A stretch of DNA of 64,000 nucleotides from Chitinophaga arvensicola (GTDB lineage Bacteria; Bacteroidota; Bacteroidia; Chitinophagales; Chitinophagaceae): positions 2,634,556-2,698,555 of the forward strand of contig NZ_FOJG01000002.1 in assembly GCF_900110835.1 (NCBI RefSeq), written 5' to 3'. Positions 34,708 to 43,044 of the stretch are shown in pieces (the stretch's first letter is position 1; every line of letters starts with the position of its first letter). A model generated the notes under the pieces. That model did no database searches, had not been told where the DNA came from, and saw only the letters and a program-made list of their open reading frames with translations. Both the position numbers and the translations under genes were made by a program.

Positions 34708-36181
34708 CTTCAAAATATTGCACCAACACCTGGTTGTTTAACTGATTGGGCCGTACCGCCCTTTTATCCATATCTGCTGTAAACAGGCGCATCTGCGGAA
34801 ATACACCTGCCGCAAAATAGCGCAGTCCTTCGGGCAGCTGATCATGTTGCTGATACAGTGCTGCCGGAGAAGCCATTACATATCCCCATTCGCCAAACGA
34901 AGGCACATAGGTGTGATAGGGAATTGTCTTATAACCGCAGGTAAGCAAGGTGGTATTTACACACCAGAAAGCCTTTGGGGCTACATAGGGAGAGGTAGAC
35001 TGCACCACTATTACGCTGCTGTCGTTTAGAGAATGACGCAACTGCCGATAAAAGGCAGTGGTGTACAACTTGCCCACCGCATAATTTCCCGGATCGGGAA
35101 AATCTATGATCGCTATATTAAAAGTCTCTTTATTTTCTTTCAGCCATTGAAAGGCGTCCGCATTAACGATTGTAAGTTTGGGTGATAAGAGGGAGTTGCT
35201 GTTCAGTTTTGTGAGCAGGGTATTTTCCTTGAAAAGCCTTGTCATAGAAGGATCCAGATCTACCAGTGTGATATGTTCTATCTCCGGATACTTCAGCAGT
35301 TCCCTGGCAGCCATTCCATCCCCACCGCCAAGAATAAGGATCTTACGCCGACTACCGCCGTACATCATCACCGGATGCACCAGCGCCTCATGATAACGGT
35401 ACTCATCTGCAGAGCTGAATTGCAGATTGCCATTAAGATATAGCCGCAGATCCGACTTACTTCTGGTTAAAACGATCCGCTGATAAGGAGAAGAATGCGT
35501 AAAAATAACCGGATCGCGGAAGGCCATCCCTTCTGAAAAAGTCATGATCTCATTTGCCCAGAAAAAGATGCCGGACAAAAAGAGGATCACTGCTACTGCT
35601 TTTATTTTCAGATAGGCTGCCCATTTTATTTCCGAACGGAATTTTACCAGCACAATCATGGCCACCAATACGTTCAGGATACCAAAGAAACAGGAGGTGC
35701 GTATGAGTCCCAGGTAAGGTACCAGCAACAAAGGAAATACGATGGAGGCCAGCAGCGCTCCTATATAATCAAAAGTAAATACCCTGGACACGAGATCGCG
35801 GAACTCATAGCGATTCTTCAGGATATTCATCAGCAGTGGCAATTCCAGGCCAACGAGGATGCCTGTAAGCCCTACGAGCATATACAGAATCAGCCGGAAA
35901 GACAACGCATGTTCGAATAGCAGGAACAACGCAGCGGAGCTGATTCCTCCTATCAGGCCAACCAGGATTTCCAGCTGGATAAACCAGCTTAGCAATTCCT
36001 TTTTAAAAAAGCGCGACAGCCAGGCGCCGATACCCATCGCAAAAAGATATGCGCCAATGATGGTAGAAAACTGTGTTACAGAATCTCCCAACAGGTAACT
36101 GGCCAGCGTACCGGCCACCAGCTCATAGATCAGGCCACAGGTGGCGATCACAAACACAGAAAAAAACAACAATGCTTCCAC
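34682..36181 (-). CDS. Membrane-fused spermidine-synthase-like protein
   Basis: This 499-residue protein has about 7 membrane helices over residues 1-210 (FSVFVIATCGLIYELVAGTL, YMLVGLTGILVGLELPLLMN) and a cytoplasmic aminopropyltransferase-like domain. That domain shows YHEALVHPVMM, the nucleotide/AdoMet motif ILGGGDGMAARELL near 282, VDLDPSMT and the catalytic-type IIDFPDPGNYAVGKLYTTAF near 357. Spermidine synthases move an aminopropyl group from decarboxylated AdoMet to an amine. The start is GTG at 36181, 13 bases after the DUF350 stop. A SpeD-like gene in the same operon could supply the donor. The membrane fusion suggests the product is made at, or passed across, the membrane. Confidence 0.9.
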   Translation of the reverse strand: MEALLFFSVFVIATCGLIYELVAGTLASYLLGDSVTQFSTIIGAYLFAMGIGAWLSRFFKKELLSWFIQLEILVGLIGGISSAALFLLFEHALSFRLILYMLVGLTGILVGLELPLLMNILKNRYEFRDLVSRVFTFDYIGALLASIVFPLLLVPYLGLIRTSCFFGILNVLVAMIVLVKFRSEIKWAAYLKIKAVAVILFLSGIFFWANEIMTFSEGMAFRDPVIFTHSSPYQRIVLTRSKSDLRLYLNGNLQFSSADEYRYHEALVHPVMMYGGSRRKILILGGGDGMAARELLKYPEIEHITLVDLDPSMTRLFKENTLLTKLNSNSLLSPKLTIVNADAFQWLKENKETFNIAIIDFPDPGNYAVGKLYTTAFYRQLRHSLNDSSVIVVQSTSPYVAPKAFWCVNTTLLTCGYKTIPYHTYVPSFGEWGYVMASPAALYQQHDQLPEGLRYFAAGVFPQMRLFTADMDKRAVRPNQLNNQVLVQYFEDEWGKYQE

Positions 36182-36194
36182 CCTTCCAAACAGT

Positions 36195-36410
36195 TTAACT
36201 ATGAATCGCAGAACTGATGATCAGTCCTATTGCTATAATGAAACCGGCTACCACAATAGCCAGCGCCATATTCTTATTCTGAACAATTTCCTTCCAGGTA
36301 TTCTCCGGTGTTAGGCGGTCTACCAGCCAGAAGGCCAGTACCAGGATAATCACACCTAAAAAGGAGTAAATAACGGAGGCCAGGATATACTTCAATTGTA
36401 ATGCTTCCAT
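36195..36410 (-). CDS. DUF350 small membrane protein
   Basis: The 71-residue product has two membrane helices (ASVIYSFLGVIILVLAFWLV and MALAIVVAGFIIAIGLIISS) joined by a short loop with RLTPENTWKEIVQNKN. This matches DUF350, which usually occurs as two-helix units in inner-membrane proteins of unknown role. It lies between a 69-residue membrane protein (11 bases upstream) and the SpeE-like gene (13 bases downstream). DUF350 often co-occurs with DUF4178 and SpeD/SpeE-like genes in bacterial operons. Confidence 0.85.
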   Translation of the reverse strand: MEALQLKYILASVIYSFLGVIILVLAFWLVDRLTPENTWKEIVQNKNMALAIVVAGFIIAIGLIISSAIHS

Positions 36411-36421
36411 AAAATAGCAGG

Positions 36422-36631
36422 TTATTTATGATAAAAGTGATTGACACCTCCATGTGAGCGGCTGTTACGGGTGCCGCCCGGTTCCCATTTTTCAGTACTG
36501 GTACAGTTACAGATGCGGTAACCATAATGGTTGCTCAACAAAAGAACTGTCAGGAAAGCAGCAAACAGGCAGATCAGCAATTTATCTTTCTGCCACCACT
36601 GCATTGCGGTTGTTTTAAAATTTGCTTTCAT
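36422..36631 (-). CDS. Small single-helix membrane protein, unknown
   Basis: This 69-residue protein has one membrane helix (DKLLICLFAAFLTVLLLSNH) and a short outside tail with a CNC and a Gly/Arg/His-rich end. Its ATG overlaps the DUF4178 stop by one base (TAATG), which supports a real, translationally coupled gene. No family recognised. Position argues for a structural subunit of the membrane complex encoded by the operon. Confidence 0.7.
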   Translation of the reverse strand: MKANFKTTAMQWWQKDKLLICLFAAFLTVLLLSNHYGYRICNCTSTEKWEPGGTRNSRSHGGVNHFYHK

Positions 36632-37911
36632 TAATTACGATGTTTTATCACGTTACTCCCAGCCCAGCGCTCTGCTTCAAACGACCTTTGTACAAACTGG
36701 ATAACCACCGCTATCAATGTCATTACCAGTGATACGATCACGGCATTCCACCAGGTAGGTACATCCCACCATACGGTAAGGTCCAGACTCACCGATGGCG
36801 CATTGCTATCCTTGCTGAAAGTAGTAACGAAGTGATAGTTGCCCGGCGCTACACTGCAAACAAACTCTTTCTGCAAACGGGAACCTTCACTCCAGGACTC
36901 TCCTTCTGATACACCACTATAGTACTCCGTGCCCACTACAAAAGCCGTTTCCTTTCCTGTTTGCTCATTCACAAGATTTACTTCTACTTCACACCAGCTA
37001 TTGTTTACATCGGCTACCAGCTGCACTTCCATATTCGAAGTCTGACCTTCCAGCCTGAAAGATGGGGAGATCAGGGGCTTATTGACGTTCCCCGTATCCA
37101 TCTGCAATCTTTCACTGAACACCGGCTGTTGTTTCCGGCTATATACATACATCGTCTGAATGATCAATGCTAATACACAGAATACAAGTGTTCCTATCAG
37201 GAAGCGCCTGGCGTCTATATTCCATCTCGGTGGCTGGGCAGGCGCAATGCCAACGGGTTTAGGGAGCGCTTCCCCGTTGAGAAATGCCTTGCTGACATCT
37301 CCCGGTAAAATATATTCCCCGCCAAAAATATCCGTTTCGCCAGGACCGTTCGTATTGATTTCCACGGCCAGCAAACGGGGCGGGCAGATATATTCCACAC
37401 AATCTACTCCTTTGCGCAGATTAGATTCCCATTGAAACTCCCCGGAAGCATAGTTATATTTGGCCACGTAGCGGCTGAAACGCTCAAACTGATCTTCTTC
37501 CCAGCTAACACCCGGCTGATTGGGATTGGTAGCCAGTGTTGGTAAAACGCTGGTTGGAACGGGTTTCAGCAGGTTCCAGTGTCCATCATAAGTAGATAAA
37601 AACGCCAGTTCCCCTTCATCGTCCATCAGCGTATATTCGAACCAGTAATAGCTGGTATTTACCTCGTACCGTTCTGCCACAGCAATCAGCCTGTAATTCC
37701 GGCCCTTCAATATTCCATGCAGTCCTACACGCAGCATAGGCTTGCCCTTTGGCTGATGAAGTTTATAATCTGAATGGATCCCATGAGGGCCCGCTCTAAC
37801 CACAGCGTAACAATTGCCACAGATGTACATATACGTTTTCTCCGGCGCAAATACGTGATGCTGCTGCTTACACGAGGGACAGGTAAATCCGGATGGTATA
37901 GTTGAACTCAT
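36631..37911 (-). CDS. Zinc-ribbon DUF4178 membrane protein
   Basis: The product is about 426 residues. It starts with a zinc ribbon (FTCPSCKQQ ... YICGNCYAVV, two CxxC pairs), then a DUF4178 domain (VGLHGILKGRNYRLIAVAER, YYWFEYTLMDDEGELAFLST, DGHWNLLKPV), a membrane helix (LIGTLVFCVLALIIQTMYVY), a beta-rich outside domain and a final membrane helix (AVIVSLVMTLIAVVIQFVQ). DUF4178 has no established function. ATG 37911 lies 14 bases after the SpeD stop; an upstream in-frame TTG at 37941 would overlap SpeD. Its tight packing with SpeD- and SpeE-like genes suggests a scaffold or sensor in the same process. Confidence 0.85.
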   Translation of the reverse strand: MSSTIPSGFTCPSCKQQHHVFAPEKTYMYICGNCYAVVRAGPHGIHSDYKLHQPKGKPMLRVGLHGILKGRNYRLIAVAERYEVNTSYYWFEYTLMDDEGELAFLSTYDGHWNLLKPVPTSVLPTLATNPNQPGVSWEEDQFERFSRYVAKYNYASGEFQWESNLRKGVDCVEYICPPRLLAVEINTNGPGETDIFGGEYILPGDVSKAFLNGEALPKPVGIAPAQPPRWNIDARRFLIGTLVFCVLALIIQTMYVYSRKQQPVFSERLQMDTGNVNKPLISPSFRLEGQTSNMEVQLVADVNNSWCEVEVNLVNEQTGKETAFVVGTEYYSGVSEGESWSEGSRLQKEFVCSVAPGNYHFVTTFSKDSNAPSVSLDLTVWWDVPTWWNAVIVSLVMTLIAVVIQFVQRSFEAERWAGSNVIKHRN

Positions 37912-37925
37912 AAAAAGTACGGGAT

Positions 37926-38279
37926 CTATCTTCTGATACAATGGGGTTCTTTCAGTGAAGCTTCGAAAAACTGCTGTACTTGCTCCATGATGGCTGTTGT
38001 AATGGCATCGTTGTTCTTCCTGAAATTCGACAGAAAAACATCACAGGTACATAAGCCAAACTCCGGCCAGGTATGTATGGAAATATGTGATTCTGTAAGA
38101 CAATGTACTGCAGTATACCCCCCGCTAGGAAAATCATGAACACAATTACCCACCTCAGTGAGTCCGTGCTGCGTTATCTGGTTTTGGATAAACGCCCGCC
38201 AATGGCTGCTTTCCTCTAATAAGTCTGTTCGCTGGCTATGTAACGTGGCTAACAGGTGTAACCCCGGCTGATACTCCAT
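37926..38279 (-). CDS. SpeD-like pyruvoyl-dependent decarboxylase, Cys replaced by Ser
   Basis: The 117-residue protein matches the short bacterial/archaeal AdoMet decarboxylase form. LTESHISIHTWPEFG at 61-75 includes the Glu63-Ser64 self-cleavage site that would form the pyruvoyl group and the conserved His69. The position of the catalytic Cys in Thermotoga SpeD (Cys83, in FTCG) is Ser84 here (FLSN). Normal SpeD makes decarboxylated AdoMet for spermidine synthesis. The Cys change may lower activity or alter the substrate; some SpeD homologues are known to decarboxylate ornithine or arginine instead. First gene of the operon, with a -7-like box upstream. Confidence 0.88.
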   Translation of the reverse strand: MEYQPGLHLLATLHSQRTDLLEESSHWRAFIQNQITQHGLTEVGNCVHDFPSGGYTAVHCLTESHISIHTWPEFGLCTCDVFLSNFRKNNDAITTAIMEQVQQFFEASLKEPHCIRR

Positions 38280-38306
38280 ATATAGGTTAAATAAAATTAC
38301 CGGGCG

Positions 38307-38314
38307 GAAAAGTA
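38307..38314 (-). promoter_or_regulatory. Candidate -7 box for the SpeD operon
   Basis: TACTTTTC on the minus strand, 27 bases before the SpeD ATG; fits TAnnTTT with a changed last base. No clear -33 TTTG. Confidence 0.35.
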
Positions 38315-38363
38315 ATGATATAAATTGAAATATCCTTGTAGCTACCCGTTGAAAAAAGTTGAC

Positions 38364-39290
38364 TTATCGCAGCCAGCCTGTCAATGCTGCAATAAATGCC
38401 GGCTGCTGATCGCTGTATAAATAGTGTGAACAATCCTTCAAGTATTGCAGGTGTGTTTTCCCGATCATGCTCCGGAGCTCATTGATCTGCGCCAGGGAAA
38501 ACAGCCCGTCGTCTTTACCATACAGGGCATGGATGCTTAATCCATCTGCCTGTAATTGTTTCAACACCGGTAAAATACTCATGGTGGAATAGTGTTCATT
38601 TTTCCAGAAACCCATTACCGCATCATTATTTTTGCCGGCAGAAAACTTCCTGTAACCAGGATCCGCCTCCAACCTGGCGTACAGGCTTTTAGCCAAATCG
38701 CTCTGATGTGGTGTGGAAAAAAAGCCATTCCGGGAAGAATGCCTGAAACAGGAGGCCCTGTATTCAAAAGAACTTTTATCCATGCCTTCAATACGCAGGA
38801 TATCATTCAGCCCGGCGGTATCTTTTCGGGCCTGGTAAATGCCGGTTGATTTTTTCAGAATGGTCTTGTACGTTTCCGGCTGCGACAACAAGGCGCTAAC
38901 CAACACCAGCCCGGCCACCCGGTCTTTATATTTTTCGGTGTACAGTGTGGAAACAATACCACCAAAACTAAACCCGATCAGGGTAGCTTTCCGGATACCA
39001 AACTGTTTATAAATAGCATTCAGGTCGTCGAAAGTTTCCTGGAAAGTGTAAGCGGCCTTCAGATCCTTTGAAAGTCCTTCCCCTCTTCTGTCGTAAAGGA
39101 TCACATAAAACCCCTGGTCTGCCAGCTTTTGCGCCGTCGTCACTTCAAAAGCAACAGCACTGCTACCCGGACCTCCATGAATAAAAATGACTGGCTTATT
39201 GTTACTGCTTCCGTAAGTTTTGGTATAAAGGGGTTGTGCCGCCGCGAAAAGCGTTACCAACAGCATAAAGGCCGTCATTAAGTATTTCAT
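38364..39290 (-). CDS. Secreted alpha/beta hydrolase (proline-iminopeptidase-like)
   Basis: The product is about 308 residues with a signal peptide (MTAFMLLVTLFAAAQ). Key motifs are HGGPG at 38-42 (oxyanion hole, shared with S33 peptidases), YDRRGEGLS, the nucleophile elbow GFSFGG with Ser near 108, YGKDDGLF (acid) and KDCSHYLY (His). HGGPG enzymes include prolyl aminopeptidases and related esterases; the substrate is not clear. The reading frame is open upstream to 39719, but ATG 39290 directly precedes the signal peptide and the upstream part runs antisense to another gene. It ends 84 bases before the SpeD operon starts. Confidence 0.87.
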   Translation of the reverse strand: MKYLMTAFMLLVTLFAAAQPLYTKTYGSSNNKPVIFIHGGPGSSAVAFEVTTAQKLADQGFYVILYDRRGEGLSKDLKAAYTFQETFDDLNAIYKQFGIRKATLIGFSFGGIVSTLYTEKYKDRVAGLVLVSALLSQPETYKTILKKSTGIYQARKDTAGLNDILRIEGMDKSSFEYRASCFRHSSRNGFFSTPHQSDLAKSLYARLEADPGYRKFSAGKNNDAVMGFWKNEHYSTMSILPVLKQLQADGLSIHALYGKDDGLFSLAQINELRSMIGKTHLQYLKDCSHYLYSDQQPAFIAALTGWLR

Positions 39291-39415
39291 GATGTTTGTG
39301 TGTTTTGTAAGTATGGAGTTCCGGTTTGCAAAAATACTTATCAAACCGGTTATCTGGCAAAAGAGTTTGTATTTTTTATCTAGTATGCCTGCGGAATTAT
39401 AAAAGGTAAAATTTG

Positions 39416-39423
39416 TACATTTG
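39416..39423 (+). promoter_or_regulatory. -7 promoter box for the 39481 gene
   Basis: TACATTTG, an exact TAnnTTTG match, 57 bases before the ATG at 39481. No TTTG at the usual -33 distance. Confidence 0.5.
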
Positions 39424-39480
39424 CCGGCATCCCGGGCGGCGCCGGGATTATTATAAATCGTTTGTTCATAACCGTTAGTC

Positions 39481-40212
39481 ATGCTGTACCGTATCTGTCT
39501 TTTTACCATTGCCCTGTTCTCCTTTTCCATTTTACACGCACAAACCATCCCTGCTACCGGTAGCGACATATCCTCTTTTATTCCCCGCGGCTGGAAACTT
39601 TTCGCCCAGGCTACGGGGGATCTGAACAAAGACTCCCTCGCAGATGTGGTCATGATCATCCAGGAAACAAACAAGAAGAAACTCGTAAAAAACGAAGAAG
39701 GCATGGGGATAGATACCATGGATCTGAACCCCAGGATGGTATTGATATTATTTAAGCAAACAGATGGGACTTATCAACTGGCTACCAAAAGTACGTCCTT
39801 TATTTCCAGTCCCAATAACGCAGACAATCCCTGTGAATCGGATCGTATAGAAGACGATGTACTCACCATAAAAAAAGGAGTGCTCACGCTGCGGCAGCAT
39901 TACTGGTCGAGCTGCGGTTCCTGGACTACCAGCATAGAAGACTATTTATTCCGCTACCAGAAAGGAAAATTTGAACTGATCGGCTATTCCAGTGAAGACA
40001 TTCACCGGTCTTCCGGGGAGATGAATACCTACAGCGTCAATTTCTCAACACGGAAAGCGATCCGTACCACCGGTGATAATATGTTTGATACGCCAAAGGA
40101 AAAACCCAAAACGACGGAGCAATCTTTTACGATGGCAACACTGCCGAATTTGGAAACGATGACGCCGGAGACGTTTGAACAGGTATTAGAGGTAGTAAAC
40201 AAAAAGAAATAG
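39481..40212 (+). CDS. Secreted protein with FG-GAP-like segment, unknown
   Basis: This 243-residue protein has a signal peptide (LFTIALFSFSILHAQ). Near residues 40-62 the segment FAQATGDLNKDSLADVVMII resembles the calcium-binding turn of FG-GAP/VCBS repeats (DLNKDSLAD). The rest is beta-rich (LFRYQKGKFELIGYSSEDI) with a Lys-rich C-terminus. A paired Cys (CESD, SSCGS) could form a disulfide. Similar single-domain secreted proteins are common in Bacteroidota and uncharacterised. It is transcribed alone. Confidence 0.75.
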   Translation: MLYRICLFTIALFSFSILHAQTIPATGSDISSFIPRGWKLFAQATGDLNKDSLADVVMIIQETNKKKLVKNEEGMGIDTMDLNPRMVLILFKQTDGTYQLATKSTSFISSPNNADNPCESDRIEDDVLTIKKGVLTLRQHYWSSCGSWTTSIEDYLFRYQKGKFELIGYSSEDIHRSSGEMNTYSVNFSTRKAIRTTGDNMFDTPKEKPKTTEQSFTMATLPNLETMTPETFEQVLEVVNKKK

Positions 40213-40425
40213 GCTATCCTCTTGCTGCCGGCCCCCATTTACCCCAAAAACCGTAAATTCATTGCCCCCCCTTACACCGACAGCTTTGACATGCAGATTT
40301 TTATCTTAAAAAGTGGCATTCAAACTATTTTTCATCATCGCTGTTTGCTGCTGACATAGGGTTGTCATACCCCCTTTCTACTTTTACATCAGACAATAAA
40401 AATATCATCCTAAAAACAAACCTAT

Positions 40426-40839
40426 ATGAGTACTACAAACACTTTGAGAGGATTCGCCACTGTCAGCTACTTCGCCGCAGACCATGAAGCTGCAAAAAAA
40501 TGGTACACTGAGTTGACCGGCGTTCCGCCATATTTCGAAATGCCCGGTTATGCCGAATTCCGCATTGGCGACTACCAGCACGAGCTGGGTATCATCGATA
40601 GCAAGTACTCTCCAAATCCAACTGCCAGCGGTCCGGGCGGCGCTATCATGTACTGGCATGTAGACGATATAAAAGCCACCGTTAAGAGGTTACTGGCCAT
40701 GGGCGCCACAGAAAACGAAGAGATTACGGAACGCGGACATGGATTTGTAACGGCCTCCGTAGTAGACCCCTTCGGCAATGTACTGGGCGTCATGTACAAC
40801 CCACATTACCTGGAAATTCTCGAAGCAAAATCCAAATAA
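40426..40839 (+). CDS. VOC-family protein
   Basis: The 137-residue protein has a VOC fold: FATVSYFAADHEAAKKWYTE, PGYAEFRIGDYQHELGII, MYWHVDDIKATVKRLLAMGA and VVDPFGNVLGVMYNPHY. Candidate metal ligands (His in ADHEA or HVDD, Glu in AEFRI) are present but the end of the last strand lacks the usual Glu. Function within the superfamily is open; many such proteins are annotated only as glyoxalase-like. It ends at a strong terminator shared with the convergent DUF2490 gene. Confidence 0.88.
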   Translation: MSTTNTLRGFATVSYFAADHEAAKKWYTELTGVPPYFEMPGYAEFRIGDYQHELGIIDSKYSPNPTASGPGGAIMYWHVDDIKATVKRLLAMGATENEEITERGHGFVTASVVDPFGNVLGVMYNPHYLEILEAKSK

Positions 40840-40846
40840 AGAAATA

Positions 40847-40884
40847 CCGGTCAGGAAGCTATTTTTTCTGACCGGATTTTTTTT
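40847..40884. terminator. Bidirectional intrinsic terminator
   Basis: CCGGTCAG (40847-40854), a 13-base loop, CTGACCGG (40868-40875), then A and eight T residues. The right arm lies within the last codons of the DUF2490 gene, and the minus-strand side is also T-rich, so it can end both transcripts. Confidence 0.8.
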
Positions 40885-41740
40885 GGAATAATGCGCCTAC
40901 GTTGTCGAAAAACAGCCACGTAGCGAGGATATGGTTCAGTTCAACATTATTGTAATCAGGCGGTTGATTAAATCTCGGCAATACCTGGTTCATGTAACCC
41001 ACCTCCCAGCGCATCATATGACCAACCTGCATGCCCAATCCTGCATAAAAACGATTCTGGTCGAAGGTATGCTGACTGGTTACATTTTTCCCGAAGCCTA
41101 TAAATAATTCATCAAACGTAGAAACATACCAGGTACCCGGTACCAGTTCTTTTCCACTCAGCGGAATCCAGGCCCGGAACATATATCGCAGACGCTGCTT
41201 AAAACTGTCGTCGCTGAAAAAGTCGGTATTACTCCCTGCCGGCACATGAAATCCGCTATTCACCGGTTTTTCCTGTCCATACCAGCGCAATTCATACCGC
41301 AACCGGTTGGTGAGGTATACCCGCCCGGCCCGGCTGCTGTATTGCACCTGGAAAGAACTCCTGATCTCTGGCTCAAACGTATCTTCCCCGTTGTAGTAGT
41401 TCCAGGTAGCCCAATAACCCATAGGCGATACAGAAAATTTCAACCCCGTAGCACCAAGATCATAGTGTATCCACGGACGTACCACCACCTGAAAAGGATT
41501 CGCCCAGGGATTGCCGTGCTGACCATTTCCAATATTTCTTTCGTTAGATGATGTTCTGAATTGTATATCCGTTTGCCAGGAAAAGGGACCATGTATTTTA
41601 CCTACAATATCGCTTTCAAACCACGACATAAACGCAGGTACTGTTGTCCTCTTTTCGGCAGATTGACACGTTGCTTTCCGGGAAAACAAATTACCAGCTG
41701 CCAGTATCAGTAAAATGAAGATGTATCTGCCTGCGCTCAT
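40859..41740 (-). CDS. DUF2490 outer-membrane beta-barrel protein
   Basis: This 293-residue protein has a signal-like N-terminus (YIFILLILAAGNLFS) and amphipathic strands throughout (YLTNRLRYELRWYG, FDELFIGFGKNV). The block FDQNRFYAGLGMQVGHMMRW then EVGYMNQV is typical of DUF2490, a barrel family of unknown function in Bacteroidota. It lies beside the heavy-metal efflux operon but is separated from it by a terminator, so no functional link is implied. Confidence 0.85.
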   Translation of the reverse strand: MSAGRYIFILLILAAGNLFSRKATCQSAEKRTTVPAFMSWFESDIVGKIHGPFSWQTDIQFRTSSNERNIGNGQHGNPWANPFQVVVRPWIHYDLGATGLKFSVSPMGYWATWNYYNGEDTFEPEIRSSFQVQYSSRAGRVYLTNRLRYELRWYGQEKPVNSGFHVPAGSNTDFFSDDSFKQRLRYMFRAWIPLSGKELVPGTWYVSTFDELFIGFGKNVTSQHTFDQNRFYAGLGMQVGHMMRWEVGYMNQVLPRFNQPPDYNNVELNHILATWLFFDNVGALFQKKSGQKK

Positions 41741-41856
41741 TTCCTATAAATTAAAGTAAAATGAGACGATTGCTGCAGTGGATTATGCCAGGAGAGTATA
41801 ATGGGGAAGTGCGATATCTGTGTTAAACAACCCGCAAGGGTAATTTGTTCGGAAAG

Positions 41857-41886
41857 AAAAAGGGACCGCAAGCTGCGATCCCTTTT
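41857..41886 (-). terminator. Terminator of the metal efflux operon
   Basis: Inverted repeat 41858-41870 and 41874-41886 with a 3-base loop and one A-C mismatch (arms AAAAGGGACCGCA and TGCGATCCCTTTT). Read on the minus strand it follows the CzcB stop and ends in CCCTTTTTCTTT. Confidence 0.75.
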
Positions 41887-41893
41887 CGCAGGT

Positions 41894-43033
41894 CTATTCC
41901 TCTCCGCTGTTTTTCATTTTCATCAACAGGGAATAAGCATTTTCAGTGACTATCTTCTTATCACTGAGATCCGTTTTAATTTCTGTGAAACCACCATTGC
42001 TGGTGCCGGTTTGCACCGGTGTCATCACAAACTTATCTGCTGTAACCGCCACAAAGATGTATTGTTTGTTTTCCCATTTCACCACGGCATCATCCGGTAC
42101 CGCACTAACATGAGCGTTGTCCATTTCAATTTCTGCATTCATAAACATGCCCGGTATCAACGACTTATCGTACTGATCAAAATGGCAATGCACTTCACCG
42201 GAACGGTTAGCATCTACATTGCGGGTAATGAGATGTACTTTGGCGCCGTATTTCTTACCTCCGTTAGCTGTTGTAAAACAGGTCACTTTTTGTCCTTCTG
42301 CCAGCTGTTGCAGATCGTTTTCAAACACGGTCAGGCTCAGGTGCAGATCTCCCGGGTTAATCAGCTCAAACAATACATCCGTCGGATTTACATACTTGCC
42401 TGTATTCACATTTACCCTGGTAATAAATCCGCTGATAGGTGCGTATAAATTAACGCTGCGGGTGATATTTCCTTCACTTAATTTATCGGGATTGATATTG
42501 ATCAACTGAAGCTTTTCGCGGAGTGCACCCGCCATTACCTTTTGCGCTTCGTATTCACTTCTTACCTGTTGAAATACTTTATCGCTGTTCGCCTTTGACT
42601 CATTCAGCTCTTTCTGTCGCACGAAGTCGGCCTCCAGGAAACGCAGCTTGCTTTTGGCAATCAGGTAATCTTCCTGCAACTGGATATACTGTGGATCTTC
42701 CAGGGTAGCCATTACCTGCCCTTTGGCGATCTGCATACCAGGCAGCAGGTGCATACTTTTCAAATAGCCTCCGAGTGGCATACTTACCGATACAATATTC
42801 TGTGGAGGTACATCTACCACACCGTTTACTTTCAATACGGTATGCATGTTCCTGTTTTCCGCAGGATGAATAACAATACCTGCCGTTTTGATTTGTTCCG
42901 GCGTAAGCTGTACTTCATTGCTCACCGATGCTTCGGCCGTTTTACTTTCCGGCGCTTTATCCGCCGGTTTATTTTCTTTACAGGCCGGCAACATTATTCC
43001 CAGGCTGCATACTATGATGATGAATGTTTTCAT
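41894..43033 (-). CDS. CzcB/CusB-type periplasmic adaptor (RND efflux)
   Basis: The 379-residue product has a lipoprotein signal (IIVCSLGIMLPAC) and a membrane-fusion-protein layout: a lipoyl-type half-motif (LKSMHLLPGMQIAKGQVMAT), a long alpha hairpin (LQEDYLIAKSKLRFLEADFV), the second lipoyl half (APISGFITRVNVNTGKYVNP) and beta-barrel domains (GDLHLSLTVFENDLQQLAEG). It links the inner-membrane RND pump to the outer-membrane factor. It follows the CzcA-TolC fusion by 11 bases. Confidence 0.92.
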   Translation of the reverse strand: MKTFIIIVCSLGIMLPACKENKPADKAPESKTAEASVSNEVQLTPEQIKTAGIVIHPAENRNMHTVLKVNGVVDVPPQNIVSVSMPLGGYLKSMHLLPGMQIAKGQVMATLEDPQYIQLQEDYLIAKSKLRFLEADFVRQKELNESKANSDKVFQQVRSEYEAQKVMAGALREKLQLININPDKLSEGNITRSVNLYAPISGFITRVNVNTGKYVNPTDVLFELINPGDLHLSLTVFENDLQQLAEGQKVTCFTTANGGKKYGAKVHLITRNVDANRSGEVHCHFDQYDKSLIPGMFMNAEIEMDNAHVSAVPDDAVVKWENKQYIFVAVTADKFVMTPVQTGTSNGGFTEIKTDLSDKKIVTENAYSLLMKMKNSGEE

Positions 43034-43044
43034 ACTACAGATTT

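Noticed and set aside
39291..39719. Upstream extension of the alpha/beta hydrolase
   Set aside because: ATG 39290 directly precedes a signal peptide; the extension is antisense to the gene starting at 39481.
40213..40425. Possible gene or RNA in the gap before the second VOC gene
   Set aside because: No open frame with start, no stable hairpin and no convincing promoter pair was seen.
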